A stretch of 64,000 nucleotides of DNA from Treponema sp. (GCA_022510845.1 JAFLSR010000009.1:1-64000); one strand, 5' to 3'; positions 7,827-16,299 are shown, numbered from the stretch's first letter. A program made the numbers and translations. Notes: generated by a model from the sequence alone, not told the origin.

Positions 7827-8855
7827 TTAGTTGCTTATTTTGATGCACGTGCTTCCGAGTTGTCCGCACGCGCCCGCGATTTTGCTTCCCCGCCTGCGCC
7901 GCAACGTGGCGTTCGCGCCTGAATCCCGCAGCGTCTTCAAAAAAGCGTCGCATTCCTCACGGCTGGGGCTTGAAAAGGGAAGCCCTTCCACTTCGTTCCA
8001 GGCGATTACGTTGACGTTGGCGGAAAGCGCGCGCGCGAATTCTGCGATTTTCTTCGCGCTTTTTTCGTCCGAATTTTTCCCAGCCAAAAGCGGCACTTCG
8101 AGCGTCGCGCGAAATCCTGTTTTTTCGGAATAATAGGCGAGGGCGGCTTTCAGTTCGGAAAGCGGATTCGCCTTCGCCGTTGGCATGAGCGTTTCGCGTA
8201 GATTCTGCTCAGCCGAAGTGAGCGAAAGGGCAAGGCGCACTTTCGGGCCTTCGTCCGCAATTTCGTATATTCCCCTTGTGATTCCGCAGGTGGAAATCGT
8301 GATTCGCTTCGGAGAAAGAGCGCGACCTTCCGCGCTCGAAAGGATTTCGATGGATTTTCGGATTGCGCCGAGGTTTTGCATCGGCTCGCCCATTCCCATA
8401 AAGACGATGTTCGAAAGAAGCCCGACTTCTTTTTCCAAAAACAAAAATTGCTCTACTATTTCCGCCGCGCTCAAGTTTCGCGCAAGTCCCAAAGTCCCCG
8501 TCTTGCAGAACGCGCAACCCATCGCGCATCCGGCTTGGCATGAAACGCAGGCGGTCTTGCGGCCTTCCTTGTCAACGAGCAGGACGGTTTCCACGGCGAA
8601 CGCGTCGGAAGTTTCGATTTGCAGTTTTACTGTGCCGTCGTCGTCGCGGAGAATGTTCTTCACCGCGCAGGAGCGGAGCGCCGCCTTTTCCGAAAGCCGC
8701 GCGCGCAGTTCCTTTGAAAGGTTCGTCATTTCTGAAAAGTCTTCCGCGCCCGAATAAATCCATTTGAAGATTTGCCTTCCGCGAAAAGGCGTGTCAAGCG
8801 AGAGGAGTTCGCAGATTTCTTCGGGGAAAAGTCCCGTAAGCGCGATTTTTTGCAT
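7827..8855 (-). CDS. rlmN: Dual-specificity rRNA/tRNA adenine-C2 methyltransferase RlmN
   Basis: This 342-residue radical-SAM enzyme methylates C2 of A2503 in 23S rRNA and of A37 in some tRNAs. The cluster-binding Cx3Cx2C motif is at Cys110, Cys114 and Cys117 (QAGCAMGCAFCKTG), and the conserved cysteine of the C-terminal GACGQL motif, which forms the methyl adduct, is present. The start is the ATG of a TGATG overlap with the upstream TPR gene; a GTG one codon earlier is possible. It is the last gene of the 10353-7827 operon and is followed by a terminator. Confidence 0.93.
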   Translation of the reverse strand: MQKIALTGLFPEEICELLSLDTPFRGRQIFKWIYSGAEDFSEMTNLSKELRARLSEKAALRSCAVKNILRDDDGTVKLQIETSDAFAVETVLLVDKEGRKTACVSCQAGCAMGCAFCKTGTLGLARNLSAAEIVEQFLFLEKEVGLLSNIVFMGMGEPMQNLGAIRKSIEILSSAEGRALSPKRITISTCGITRGIYEIADEGPKVRLALSLTSAEQNLRETLMPTAKANPLSELKAALAYYSEKTGFRATLEVPLLAGKNSDEKSAKKIAEFARALSANVNVIAWNEVEGLPFSSPSREECDAFLKTLRDSGANATLRRRRGSKIAGACGQLGSTCIKISN

Positions 8856-9991
8856 CACGAGCTCTTCAGGCGTTCTAGGAATGAAGTTACTGCATGGCTT
8901 CGGATTCCGTGCCGCTGAAATGTTTCCAGGACTTCGATTGCCTTTTGCTTTTTTCCCATCTTTTCGTAGTTTTCCGCCAAGGCGATGTAGAGCCTGTGGT
9001 TTTTCGGGTCGTCCTTTATGAGCGCTTCGAGTTGCTCTGCGCTTTCCTCATATCGTCCTTGTCCTTTTCGCAAAAGCGCGAGCCCCAGCGCGGCGTAGAT
9101 GTCGAATTCGATGCTCATCGCCTTTTTGTAATATTCTTCTGCCAGCGTGTAGTTGCCGGAATTTCTGTATGCATCGCCCGCCCGCGTGAGAATCACTTTG
9201 TTTTCGGGATAGATTTCCAAAATCTTGTTCCAATATTCAATCGAGCGGTGCTGCTGGTTCATTCCGCGGTAGCAGTCGGCGAGACCGTAAAGCGCGTAGA
9301 AATTTTCGGGGTCGTATTTGAGCGCGCGCTCGAAATATTGCAGCCCCTTGTCGAATGTCTTCAATTTGCGGTGGCAGTTTCCGATGCTTGTGAGCACCCG
9401 TATGTCCGCAGAATTTTCGTTTTGGTCGAGCATCCGCGTCCAATAGAAAAGCGCGTCGTTGTATTCCTTGAAATCGTAGTGCAAATGTCCAAGTCCTATG
9501 AGCGCGTATGGATTGTTTTCTTCCATTTCCAATGCGCGCAAGTAGATTTGCTTGGATTTTTTGAAATCGCGGATTTTTCGGTATGCGTCCGCGACGCGCG
9601 TGAGCACCGTTATGTTTCTGTCATCGTGCGTGAGGTATTGCTCCCAGATTTCGATTGCCTTGTGCAGTTGGTTCAAGGCCTTGTAGCAGTCGGCAAGCCC
9701 GAAGAGCGCGTAGTTGTTTCCCGGATGGTAGGAAATGCATTCCTTGTAATAGGCTATGGCTTCCTGGAAATTGCCCTGCTTGCGCTCGCAGTCGCCAAGC
9801 CCCACCAAGGCGTAGTTGTTGTGCTCGATGGCAAGTATTTTTTTGAATTCGGCTTTCGATTCCTCGATGAGGCCTTCCTTGAGAAGTTGGTATCCGCGTT
9901 TGGAAAGAGTCGATATTTCGTTGTCCTCGTGTTCCGCGCCCTCGAAATTCGGGTATTCTTCGAATGAGGATGTCGTCTTTTCTCCAGACAT
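8855..9991 (-). CDS. TPR-repeat protein
   Basis: The protein has 378 residues and no signal peptide. From about residue 28 it consists almost entirely of tetratricopeptide repeats of 34-37 residues, easily seen from the recurring NxYALxGLGDCYR and Y-x-x-AI-x-Y-W-x-x-x-L phrases; about nine repeats fit. Such proteins are scaffolds. The partner is unknown. The gene overlaps rlmN by 1-4 nt and follows a small unknown gene by 20 nt, so the three are probably cotranscribed. Confidence 0.85.
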   Translation of the reverse strand: MSGEKTTSSFEEYPNFEGAEHEDNEISTLSKRGYQLLKEGLIEESKAEFKKILAIEHNNYALVGLGDCERKQGNFQEAIAYYKECISYHPGNNYALFGLADCYKALNQLHKAIEIWEQYLTHDDRNITVLTRVADAYRKIRDFKKSKQIYLRALEMEENNPYALIGLGHLHYDFKEYNDALFYWTRMLDQNENSADIRVLTSIGNCHRKLKTFDKGLQYFERALKYDPENFYALYGLADCYRGMNQQHRSIEYWNKILEIYPENKVILTRAGDAYRNSGNYTLAEEYYKKAMSIEFDIYAALGLALLRKGQGRYEESAEQLEALIKDDPKNHRLYIALAENYEKMGKKQKAIEVLETFQRHGIRSHAVTSFLERLKSS

Positions 9992-10011
9992 TGCGGAATC
10001 TCCTTTTGGTT

Positions 10012-10353
10012 TTAGCTTTCGCCGTCTTTTAACAATCCTTCGATGGCGGATGCGATTTTTTCGTAAAGAGGCTCGGCTTTTGCCTTCTCGTGCGCGAGGA
10101 CGTAAAGTTTGAGGGCGTCGAGGCCACGCTTTTTCTTGGCGTAAATGTCTGCCACGCGGATAAGACCGTCGGAATATCCGGTGGTGATGAAAATCCTGCG
10201 CGCGTCTTCAATTCGACCTTCGTTGAAAAGAACGTTTCCTTTTCTGTTGAGCATGGCTTTTTGCTCCGAGGAAAGGTTTTCGAGCGGTCTGTCGGCGACT
10301 TTTATGAATCCGTCTGGAATTTCCTTTTCTTGCAGGATTTCTTTGAAATTCAT
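10012..10353 (-). CDS. Conserved unknown protein, first gene of the TPR-rlmN operon
   Basis: The protein has 113 residues, is soluble and largely helical. The second half (GNVLFNEGRIEDARRIFITTGYSDGLIRVADIY in pattern) looks like one and a half TPR-like helical hairpins. No motif gives a function. The start ATG has no ribosome binding site but lies 9 nt behind a consensus promoter, so the mRNA may be leaderless. The TPR gene follows after 20 nt. Confidence 0.7.
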   Translation of the reverse strand: MNFKEILQEKEIPDGFIKVADRPLENLSSEQKAMLNRKGNVLFNEGRIEDARRIFITTGYSDGLIRVADIYAKKKRGLDALKLYVLAHEKAKAEPLYEKIASAIEGLLKDGES

Positions 10354-10362
10354 TTTTAAATA

Positions 10363-10390
10363 ATTATAGCACTCTTTAGAAATTTGTCAA
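10363..10390 (-). promoter_or_regulatory. Sigma-70 promoter, very short or no leader
   Basis: Minus-strand TTGACA, a 16-nt spacer, then TATAAT. The -10 box ends 9 nt before the ATG at 10353 and no Shine-Dalgarno is present. Confidence 0.7.
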
Positions 10391-10432
10391 TCTAAAAATT
10401 TTCAAAGCGAACGGCGGAAATAAAAATCGCAT

Positions 10433-10978
10433 TCATTCGTCGAGCCTGTAGAAATCCACGATGGAACGCCCGTAAGAGCGCCGGTCCGAAAGGGAGAGCG
10501 TTGCGATTTTTTCGCTCATCGCGTGTTCGGAAGGGCGGTGCACCATCAGCGTTCCGCCGTCCGCGAGCAAGGAGCGTTGTGCGCACTGCTCGACAAGCTG
10601 CTCGTGGAATTTGTATGGAAACGGCGGGTCGAGGAAGATGTAGTCGAAGCGATTTTTGCAGCGTTTTACGAAAAGTTCCACCGCCATAAAATGGCACCGG
10701 ATTTTCACGCCCATTTCCCTTTCCGTGAGCGAGACGTTTTCAAGGACGGTCTTTGCCTTGAGTTTGTCCTTTTCGCAAAGTTCCACGCTTGTCGCTCCGC
10801 GCGAAACCGCTTCGATTGCGATTGTGCCGGAGCCAGAAAAAAGGTCGAGCCATGACTTTCCGTCCAAGTCGCCGAGAATGGCGAACACGGACTCGCGCAT
10901 CTTGTCCATCGCCGGGCGGATAATGCCTTCCGGACATTTTATGATTCTGCCTTTCAAGATTCCGCCGGTTATCCTCAT
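10433..10978 (-). CDS. rsmD: 16S rRNA (guanine-966-N2)-methyltransferase RsmD
   Basis: This 181-residue SAM-dependent methyltransferase modifies G966 of 16S rRNA during 30S assembly. It starts with the family's MRITGGxLKGR, has the SAM-binding DLFSGSGTIAIEA (motif I, about 45-57), and the catalytic DPPF (motif IV, in YIFLDPPFPY). Length matches the family. It starts 1 nt after the ankyrin-gene stop, so the two are translationally linked. Confidence 0.92.
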   Translation of the reverse strand: MRITGGILKGRIIKCPEGIIRPAMDKMRESVFAILGDLDGKSWLDLFSGSGTIAIEAVSRGATSVELCEKDKLKAKTVLENVSLTEREMGVKIRCHFMAVELFVKRCKNRFDYIFLDPPFPYKFHEQLVEQCAQRSLLADGGTLMVHRPSEHAMSEKIATLSLSDRRSYGRSIVDFYRLDE

Positions 10979-10979
10979 T

Positions 10980-12365
10980 TCATTTCTCCGAATTGTTCAG
11001 CGACCAGAAAACGTCGTTGCGCGGAAGATTCGGATTTTGCTTGGCAAAATAGTATGCGTCCTTTCTGTCCGCCGTGACGAAGGTCTTGTCCGCGCCGCTT
11101 TTCAAAAGGAATTCGATGCAGTTCGTGTCGGTGTTGGTCTGCGCCGCGAGCATAAGCGGAGTTTTTCCCTTGTAGACAATGTTCGCAGTGATTCCGTGCC
11201 TGAAAAATACTTCGAGGATTTGGCTCGGCCGCCCCATTCCAACCGCCGTAAAGAACGCCCGCACAAGCGCGCTCTTTGTGGAACGGCTTGCAATCTCTTC
11301 TAGGATTTCCGCGCTAGTGCCATAGCCCGCCGCGATTTCAAGCACGCTCGCGCCAAAGCGGTTTTTGGCCTTGACGTTCGCGCCCGCCTTTATGAGCGCG
11401 GCTGCGACTTCGTCTTTTTTTGCGAACCTTGCCGCGTACATAAGCGCGGTCCAGCCATCGCCGTCAGGCAAATCCACGTTCGCGCCGGATTCCAAGAGAC
11501 GCTTTGCAAGTTCGATGTCGTCGAGCGCGGCGGCGTTTTGCAGCGGCGTGCGACCGTTCTCGTCTTTCGCGTCGGGGTTCTGTATCGGCTCGAATTTTTT
11601 CTCCGCGATTTGATATGTTTCGAACGATTCCAAGCCTTCAAAAAGATATGTGTGCCTGTTTTCGCGCTTTTTTTTCGGAACATCCTCCGCAGGCTTTTCT
11701 GGCTCGGGAATCTCTTCCTCTTCGGCAGGAATTGGTTCGGTTTGGATTTCCGGCTCCTGAACGATTTCTTCTTCGAAAAAAGTTTCCTCTTCGATTTGCA
11801 AGTCGGATTCGTCAGCCGGAATTTCTTCTTCCTCGATTTCTGGAATTTCTTCTGCGGGTTCGGACTTGTTTTTTCTGCCTTTTTTTTCGGAGTAGCGTTC
11901 TAGGAATTTTTTTTCTGCCGAGCCGTCTTGCAGGAAGTCAGCGGCCTTTTGCCCGAGATTGTTCGTGTGCGCCGCTCGCGCCCTTTTTTTTGAGGGGGAT
12001 GCGGCATAGGAAAGAAGCATTTTCAGCGTGGACTTTCCGTAGCCGAACTTCGCGGCGTAAATCAGGGCGGTGTCGCCGTTGTCGTTGGCCGCATCCAGCG
12101 GAACTCCCGCCTCCAAAAGCGTCGTAAGAAAATCCGTTTTGCGCCCCGCTTCAATCGCTATCATAAGAAGCGTGTCGTTGTTCGCGCCGTATTGTGCTTT
12201 GATGGCTGATTTTTCTTTTTTCAGTGTCTTTCTGAAAGTGAACGCGTCCGCGCTTTTTGCAAGTTCGGCGAAATCAGGTTGCTCTTCGACTTTCTTTTTC
12301 GCAAAAATTTGCGATGCCATGCAAAAAAGGCAGAGAAGGGTGAGTATTTTTTTTCCGGCACGCAT
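10980..12365 (-). CDS. Exported ankyrin-repeat protein
   Basis: The protein has 461 residues with a signal peptide (1-22, ending FAKK). Ankyrin repeats occur in two blocks: residues about 58-130 (including LDAANDNGDTALIYAAKFG) and about 265-450 (NPDAKDENGRTPLQNAAA, DLPDGDGWTALMYAA, AKNRFGASVLEIAA, YKGKTPLMLAA). Between them lies an acidic, Glu/Pro-rich linker (about 165-245). The location is probably periplasmic and it binds an unknown protein. Its mRNA is probably leaderless: the ATG lies 7 nt after a consensus -10 box. Confidence 0.85.
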   Translation of the reverse strand: MRAGKKILTLLCLFCMASQIFAKKKVEEQPDFAELAKSADAFTFRKTLKKEKSAIKAQYGANNDTLLMIAIEAGRKTDFLTTLLEAGVPLDAANDNGDTALIYAAKFGYGKSTLKMLLSYAASPSKKRARAAHTNNLGQKAADFLQDGSAEKKFLERYSEKKGRKNKSEPAEEIPEIEEEEIPADESDLQIEEETFFEEEIVQEPEIQTEPIPAEEEEIPEPEKPAEDVPKKKRENRHTYLFEGLESFETYQIAEKKFEPIQNPDAKDENGRTPLQNAAALDDIELAKRLLESGANVDLPDGDGWTALMYAARFAKKDEVAAALIKAGANVKAKNRFGASVLEIAAGYGTSAEILEEIASRSTKSALVRAFFTAVGMGRPSQILEVFFRHGITANIVYKGKTPLMLAAQTNTDTNCIEFLLKSGADKTFVTADRKDAYYFAKQNPNLPRNDVFWSLNNSEK

Positions 12366-12372
12366 CGCTTAA

Positions 12373-12401
12373 ATTATACATCAAGACGAATGTGATGTCA
12401 A
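12373..12401 (-). promoter_or_regulatory. Consensus sigma-70 promoter for the ankyrin-rsmD operon, leaderless
   Basis: Minus-strand TTGACA, 17-nt spacer, TATAAT, then 7 nt to the ATG at 12365 with no Shine-Dalgarno. Both boxes are perfect matches to consensus. Confidence 0.8.
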
Positions 12402-12453
12402 CTTGACGCCGAACGGCGGTCAAACCGAGTTTTGCAGGACGACACCCGCGGCA

Positions 12454-13302
12454 TCATTGTTCGCCGATTATCTTTTTCGCGCAGTCGCGGTAAAGCGCGG
12501 CGGTCTTTTCCACGATTTCTTCGGGAATGGACTTTATGCTGGCGTCTCCTGCCAAATTGTTTTCCGAAAGCCAGTCGCGCACGAACTGCTTGTCGTAACT
12601 GGCGGGGCTTTTCCCCACTTCGTATGCCGCTTCGTCCCAGAACCGCGAAGAATCCGGCGTAAGCACTTCGTCAGCCAAGACAAGCGCACCTTCGTCGTCA
12701 AGCCCGAATTCGAACTTCGTGTCCGCGATGATGATTCCGTTTTTGAGCGCGTGGTCGTAGCACTTCTTGTAGATTGCGAGCGCGGCATCCTCGATTTTCT
12801 TTCCAAGTTCCTCGCCGATGTCCGCCTTCATCTGTTCGAGGGTAACGTTCACATCGTGTCCTTCCTCGGCCTTGGTCGAAGGAGTTACAATAGGCTCGGA
12901 AAGTCTTTCCGCCAATGCGTATTCCTTTTCGAAGCGGTGTCCCAAAAAACTCCCGCCTTTTTTGTACGCCTCGTACATCGAGCCGAACATATAGCCGCGG
13001 ACAATCACTTCGTATGGAATCATCTTGAGCTTTTTTACGAGAATCGTGCGTCCTTCGAATTCCGCTTTTTGGAATTCGGCGGGCATTTCCCGCGTGTCTG
13101 CGGAAATCATGTGGTTCTTGCAGATGTCCTTCGTGAAATCGAACCAAAAATTCGAAAGCGCGTTCAGCACCTTTCCTTTGCCGGGAATCTCCGTCGGCAG
13201 AATCACGTCGAACGCCGAAATCCTGTCGGTCGTGACGATGACCATCTTTCCGTTTTCAAGGTCGTAAACTTCGCGGACCTTTCCGCTTCTGATTTTTTTC
13301 AT
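12454..13302 (-). CDS. purC: Phosphoribosylaminoimidazole-succinocarboxamide synthase (SAICAR synthetase)
   Basis: This 282-residue enzyme joins aspartate to CAIR in purine synthesis using ATP. Seen: the N-terminal GKVREVYD, TTDRISAFDV with the following GKGKVLNALSNFWF, and the VRGYMFGS stretch, all typical of the longer (yeast-like) PurC group. The start is the ATG of MKKIRSGKV with TAGGAG 5 nt upstream; the frame extends 27 codons further into non-coding, hairpin-rich DNA. No other pur gene is nearby. Confidence 0.93.
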   Translation of the reverse strand: MKKIRSGKVREVYDLENGKMVIVTTDRISAFDVILPTEIPGKGKVLNALSNFWFDFTKDICKNHMISADTREMPAEFQKAEFEGRTILVKKLKMIPYEVIVRGYMFGSMYEAYKKGGSFLGHRFEKEYALAERLSEPIVTPSTKAEEGHDVNVTLEQMKADIGEELGKKIEDAALAIYKKCYDHALKNGIIIADTKFEFGLDDEGALVLADEVLTPDSSRFWDEAAYEVGKSPASYDKQFVRDWLSENNLAGDASIKSIPEEIVEKTAALYRDCAKKIIGEQ

Positions 13303-13319
13303 AATTTCTCCTAAAAACT

Positions 13320-13381
13320 CCGCGTTAGCGGGCGCACAGGATGCGCGAAATCGCAGTTTGCTTGCAATGAAGACAAACTGC
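13320..13381 (-). repeat. Three hairpins in the leader of purC
   Basis: Stem-loops at 13353-13381 (8-bp stem), 13332-13346 (5-bp stem, 5-nt loop) and 13320-13331 (CCGC-TAAC-GCGG). Read on the minus strand, the last is followed by AGTTTTT and then directly by the purC AGGAG site. The first may also end transcripts of the upstream gene. Confidence 0.5.
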
Positions 13382-13393
13382 AATAATTCAAAC

Positions 13394-14359
13394 TCATTCC
13401 GATTCCATTATGTTCGCCTCGAAATTCACGGAAATGTCGTAGTGCTTTCCGTTTTGAATATCGACGTTCCGAACAACTTCATATCCGCCGAGCACGAATT
13501 TGAAAACGCGCTTTCCCGCCTCAATCTTGGCTTCGTCCGTGTTGGCAAGTTCGTTTCCGTCCACGAAAATCCGCGTTCCCTGCGGCGTGTTAAAACTGAA
13601 TGTCGGCTCTACGCTTTTGAGCGCGAATTCAATTTCCGTGATTTTCGCCTGCTCCACAGCCACGGTCCTTATCTCGTTGCGGAATTTCTCTGGAAGCAGC
13701 GCGACGCTGTGCTTTCCGGGTTTGAGGAAAATCAGCCCCGCGGAATCCGGCTTTGTTTCCTTGTCGTCAACCATTATCGAAATTTCTTCGAGATGGCTGG
13801 CTTTGATTCTTATCGCGCCCAAATCTGCGTACAATGTTTTCGCGCTCACTTCGAATTCCGCGTCCAGCACTTTTTGCGGAAGGCCTTTCATCGCGAGTTG
13901 GTTTCTCAAAAACACGAATCCGCGGTTGGAAGTCGGAACTGGCGTCTTGTCGGCATAAGGGCTTTTTGTTATAGTGTTGTCCTTTGCGAGCGGAACGACA
14001 ATCGACCATGAAAGGTTTCCGGGGTACATTCCGGAGTGAATCGATTTTCCCGAATAGTCGTTCGTGCCTTCGGACGGGAAGGGCGCGATGTTGTCGTAAA
14101 GCGAATATAGAATCGTGTTCTGAAAATCGGCGATGGCCTTTGGAATTTTTACGAGAATCTCCACGCCCTGCACGAACGTCATGTCGTCGGGTAGCTTTAT
14201 CGAAACGCATTCGCTTATTCCTACTTTCTTGCTTTCCGAAGCGTATTCGTTCGCCTCAATCACGACGGTCTTTAGAGTGCGGAACATTTCCGCATCGCAA
14301 GGTGCGAACGAAGCCGCGAAAAAGAGAAAGCCGAAAATGTGTTTCTTCGTAAATGCCAT
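13394..14359 (-). CDS. Secreted protein with C-terminal PEGA-like domain
   Basis: The protein has 321 residues with a signal peptide (1-23, FAPCDA). Residues about 250-310 match the PEGA pattern: a first strand ending in GTRIFVDGNEL, an acidic turn, then EAGKRVFKFVLGGYEVVRNVDI. The middle part is all-beta with no known catalytic motif. PEGA domains occur in surface and envelope proteins of spirochaetes. It begins 3 nt after the M23 peptidase stop and so belongs to the ferredoxin-membrane protein-M23 transcript. Confidence 0.7.
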   Translation of the reverse strand: MAFTKKHIFGFLFFAASFAPCDAEMFRTLKTVVIEANEYASESKKVGISECVSIKLPDDMTFVQGVEILVKIPKAIADFQNTILYSLYDNIAPFPSEGTNDYSGKSIHSGMYPGNLSWSIVVPLAKDNTITKSPYADKTPVPTSNRGFVFLRNQLAMKGLPQKVLDAEFEVSAKTLYADLGAIRIKASHLEEISIMVDDKETKPDSAGLIFLKPGKHSVALLPEKFRNEIRTVAVEQAKITEIEFALKSVEPTFSFNTPQGTRIFVDGNELANTDEAKIEAGKRVFKFVLGGYEVVRNVDIQNGKHYDISVNFEANIMESE

Positions 14360-14362
14360 ATT

Positions 14363-15361
14363 CTATTTTAGGTATTTTTTCGGGTCTACCGAATTTCCGT
14401 CCTTGCGCACTTCAAAATGCAGGTGCGGGCCTGTTACTTTTCCTGTGCTTCCGCTTCGCGCGATTGGCTCGCCCGAACGGACAGCCGTTCCGCTTTGGAC
14501 TGCCACAAATGAAAGGTGCGCGTAGAAACTTCCTATCCCGTTCGAATGTTCAAGCAAAATCCACTTTCCGTAAACATCGTCCTCGCCAGTCGCCGCCACG
14601 CGCCCGCCCTTGCAGGCGACCACTTCCGTGCCTTCGGGAACTGCCATGTCCATTCCCTTGTGCATCTGCAAAAGCCCGCTTCCAAAAGGGTCTTCGCGGT
14701 TTCCGAACGCGCTTGAAACCCTGTAATTTTGCACGGGCACGACCATCGCGGGATCCAAGAAAAACGCGCGTTCCGTCGGCGAAAAATTCTCGTCCGGCAA
14801 AAAAACATAGCGTTGTCCGCGTATTTCAAACCACATCGCTTCGTCCGGGTTCGCGAGCGGAAACCTGTTTTTTTGGAGCAGGATTTCAAACTGGCTTTTT
14901 CGCGCGCTTTGGGATTCAGGTTCGGGAATGAAAAGCCCCTTTGCCGTTGGAAAAATCAGCGTGCTTCCTTCAAGCCCCTCGTTCTGCGAAGAAATATCGT
15001 TTATCACGACGAAAGAATCGTAAATCACGCAAAGCCGCGCCGCCAATTTTGAAATGGTATCGTTTTTCTTTGCCGTGTACGCGAAAAAATTCACTTCGGG
15101 AGATTTGCCGTTGCGAATAGCGATGTTGTTCTTCGCAAGTTCCTTATCGTATTGCGCCAAAACAGGGTCATCGACTTTTGCCCTGCGCAGGACTTTCTCG
15201 CCGTTTATCACGACTTCCTTTTCGACTTCCACCTTTTCCATCGAATCGATTTTCGCAAGTTGAGACAAGTCCACTTTTACGATTGCCTTTTGGCAAAATG
15301 CGGCGCGCAGTGAAAAGACTGTCAAAAAGAGAAGGACTGATTTTTTTGCGAAACTTCGCAC
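14363..15361 (-). CDS. Secreted LysM/M23 peptidoglycan endopeptidase
   Basis: The protein has 332 residues from a GTG start with GGAG 5 nt upstream; the frame is open much further but would overlap the whole preceding gene. A signal peptide spans residues 1-24 (ending AAFCQ). A LysM-like module lies at about 95-140 (KNDTISKLAARLCV, then ISSQNEGLEGSTLIFPT). The C-terminal M23 domain has all zinc ligands: HKGMD, YAHLS and HLHFEV. It should cut peptide cross-links in the periplasmic cell wall. Start and family are both well supported. Confidence 0.88.
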   Translation of the reverse strand: MRSFAKKSVLLFLTVFSLRAAFCQKAIVKVDLSQLAKIDSMEKVEVEKEVVINGEKVLRRAKVDDPVLAQYDKELAKNNIAIRNGKSPEVNFFAYTAKKNDTISKLAARLCVIYDSFVVINDISSQNEGLEGSTLIFPTAKGLFIPEPESQSARKSQFEILLQKNRFPLANPDEAMWFEIRGQRYVFLPDENFSPTERAFFLDPAMVVPVQNYRVSSAFGNREDPFGSGLLQMHKGMDMAVPEGTEVVACKGGRVAATGEDDVYGKWILLEHSNGIGSFYAHLSFVAVQSGTAVRSGEPIARSGSTGKVTGPHLHFEVRKDGNSVDPKKYLK

Positions 15362-15369
15362 AGGAACTC

Positions 15370-15738
15370 CTACGCTTTTTTGAACACCTTGTCCGCGAGA
15401 GTGAAAAGGACTGCCGTGGAAACCGCCGCCACTAGCGCGGAAATTCTTCTGAACGAAAGCAAAAATCTGAACGCGATGAAAATCCCTGCCGCAAGCACGG
15501 CGCATTTCAGCAAAACGCGGAGTGTCTTTTTCGCGCCGCTTTTTTTTGCCCATGCGATGAATTTCCAAGCCGCGCACAAAGCCACCAAAATGAGCACCGC
15601 CGCAGAATACGCCCGCGGCGCGTTTTTTGCGAACGCCCACAACGGAAAAACCACCGCAAAACTTACGGCAAGACACGCGCCCAAAAAGAGCGCGGCCTTT
15701 AGAAACGAGACAAATTTGGATTTTCCTTTCAAATTCAT
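15370..15738 (-). CDS. Small integral membrane protein of unknown function
   Basis: The protein has 122 residues when started at MNLKGKSKF; the frame continues 32 codons upstream through the ferredoxin gene, which makes the later start more likely. About four hydrophobic segments (residues 12-36, 43-60, 72-90, 97-115) separated by short basic loops predict an inner-membrane protein with no known domain. It lies between the ferredoxin (25 nt away) and the M23 peptidase (8 nt away). Confidence 0.6.
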   Translation of the reverse strand: MNLKGKSKFVSFLKAALFLGACLAVSFAVVFPLWAFAKNAPRAYSAAVLILVALCAAWKFIAWAKKSGAKKTLRVLLKCAVLAAGIFIAFRFLLSFRRISALVAAVSTAVLFTLADKVFKKA

Positions 15739-15763
15739 CTTTGCCAGATGCGATTGCGAAATC

Positions 15764-15934
15764 CTACGCTTCCGAAATGGCTTGTGTCGGGCAGACTCCG
15801 GCGCAGGTTCCGCAGTTGATGCAGGTTCCCGCATCGATTACGCGCTTTGAGCCCTGCTCGGAAATCGCGCTTACGGGGCATTCTCCCTCGCACGCGGCGC
15901 AGTTTACGCAGGCATCAGAAATTGTGTAGGCCAT
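15764..15934 (-). CDS. 2[4Fe-4S] ferredoxin
   Basis: This 56-residue protein is short enough to escape usual ORF cut-offs. Two clusters of four cysteines in the clostridial ferredoxin arrangement are visible: CVNCAACEGECP (residues 9-20) and CINCGTCAGVCP (residues 38-49), with the usual AIS ending after each. It is a soluble low-potential electron carrier. GGGAG lies 6 nt before the ATG. Behind it (upstream) lies a leader of nearly 200 nt with several hairpins, and its promoter is at 16138-16165. Confidence 0.93.
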   Translation of the reverse strand: MAYTISDACVNCAACEGECPVSAISEQGSKRVIDAGTCINCGTCAGVCPTQAISEA

Positions 15935-15951
15935 CTTTTGCTCCCATAAAA

Positions 15952-16125
15952 AAGCCCTGGCGAAATTTCAGTTTCGCAAAAGGCGTTTTCGTGTGCGCTT
16001 TTCAAAAAATGAAGGCGCACGGTTGGTATCGAAGTTTGCGACGCAAACTTTAAGGACAAAAAGCGACCGCGTTTCGGGCAACTTTTTGCCAGAAGCCCTT
16101 GTTCTTTGAATTTGATTTCGGGCTT
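15952..16125 (-). promoter_or_regulatory. Structured leader of the ferredoxin operon with terminator-like hairpin
   Basis: Between the ferredoxin ATG and its promoter lie, on the minus strand, AAGCCC/GGGCTT arms (16120-16125 and 16093-16098), an 8-bp stem at 16032-16050, a stem at 15993-16020, and a hairpin at 15960-15977 whose outer GCC/GGC pairs are followed by TTTTTT at 15947-15952. The T-run ends about 12 nt before the ATG. A further GGGCTT copy inside this last element could pair with the distal AAGCCC. The 365 bp between 15935 and 16299 hold this leader and two promoters, but no gene that I can see. Confidence 0.5.
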
Positions 16126-16137
16126 TCCGTTTCTAAA

Positions 16138-16165
16138 AGAATAGCATTTTTTACGGAAAAGTCAA
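16138..16165 (-). promoter_or_regulatory. Sigma-70 promoter for the ferredoxin operon
   Basis: Minus-strand TTGACT, 16-nt spacer, TATTCT. Transcription would start near 16131, about 197 nt before the ferredoxin ATG. Confidence 0.55.
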
Positions 16166-16233
16166 GTGAATTCGAGTTAAAAGAAGCCGCAATTTTTCGT
16201 CTGCGTTTCTCGAAAAAATAGCAAAAATACCAC

Positions 16234-16262
16234 TTGCTTTTTTTTTAAAGGTAATATATAAT
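16234..16262 (+). promoter_or_regulatory. Sigma-70 promoter of the flagellar operon
   Basis: TTGCTT, 17-nt spacer, TATAAT, about 37 nt before flbD. The motility operon therefore appears to be read by the housekeeping sigma factor rather than sigma-28, as in other treponemes. Confidence 0.75.
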
Positions 16263-16299
16263 GTATAGAACATCTTTATTAGTGGGGAAATAATAAAGT

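Noticed and set aside
8894..9967. 357-codon plus-strand open frame opposite the TPR gene
   Set aside because: The TPR protein on the minus strand has clear repeats; the plus-strand product is Phe/Val-rich mirror sequence.
15935..16299. A known non-coding RNA such as SRP RNA, 6S RNA or tmRNA in the gap before flbD
   Set aside because: None of the conserved cores I know (SRP GGAAG tetraloop region, tmRNA alanine-acceptor ends) is present; hairpins are better explained as a leader.
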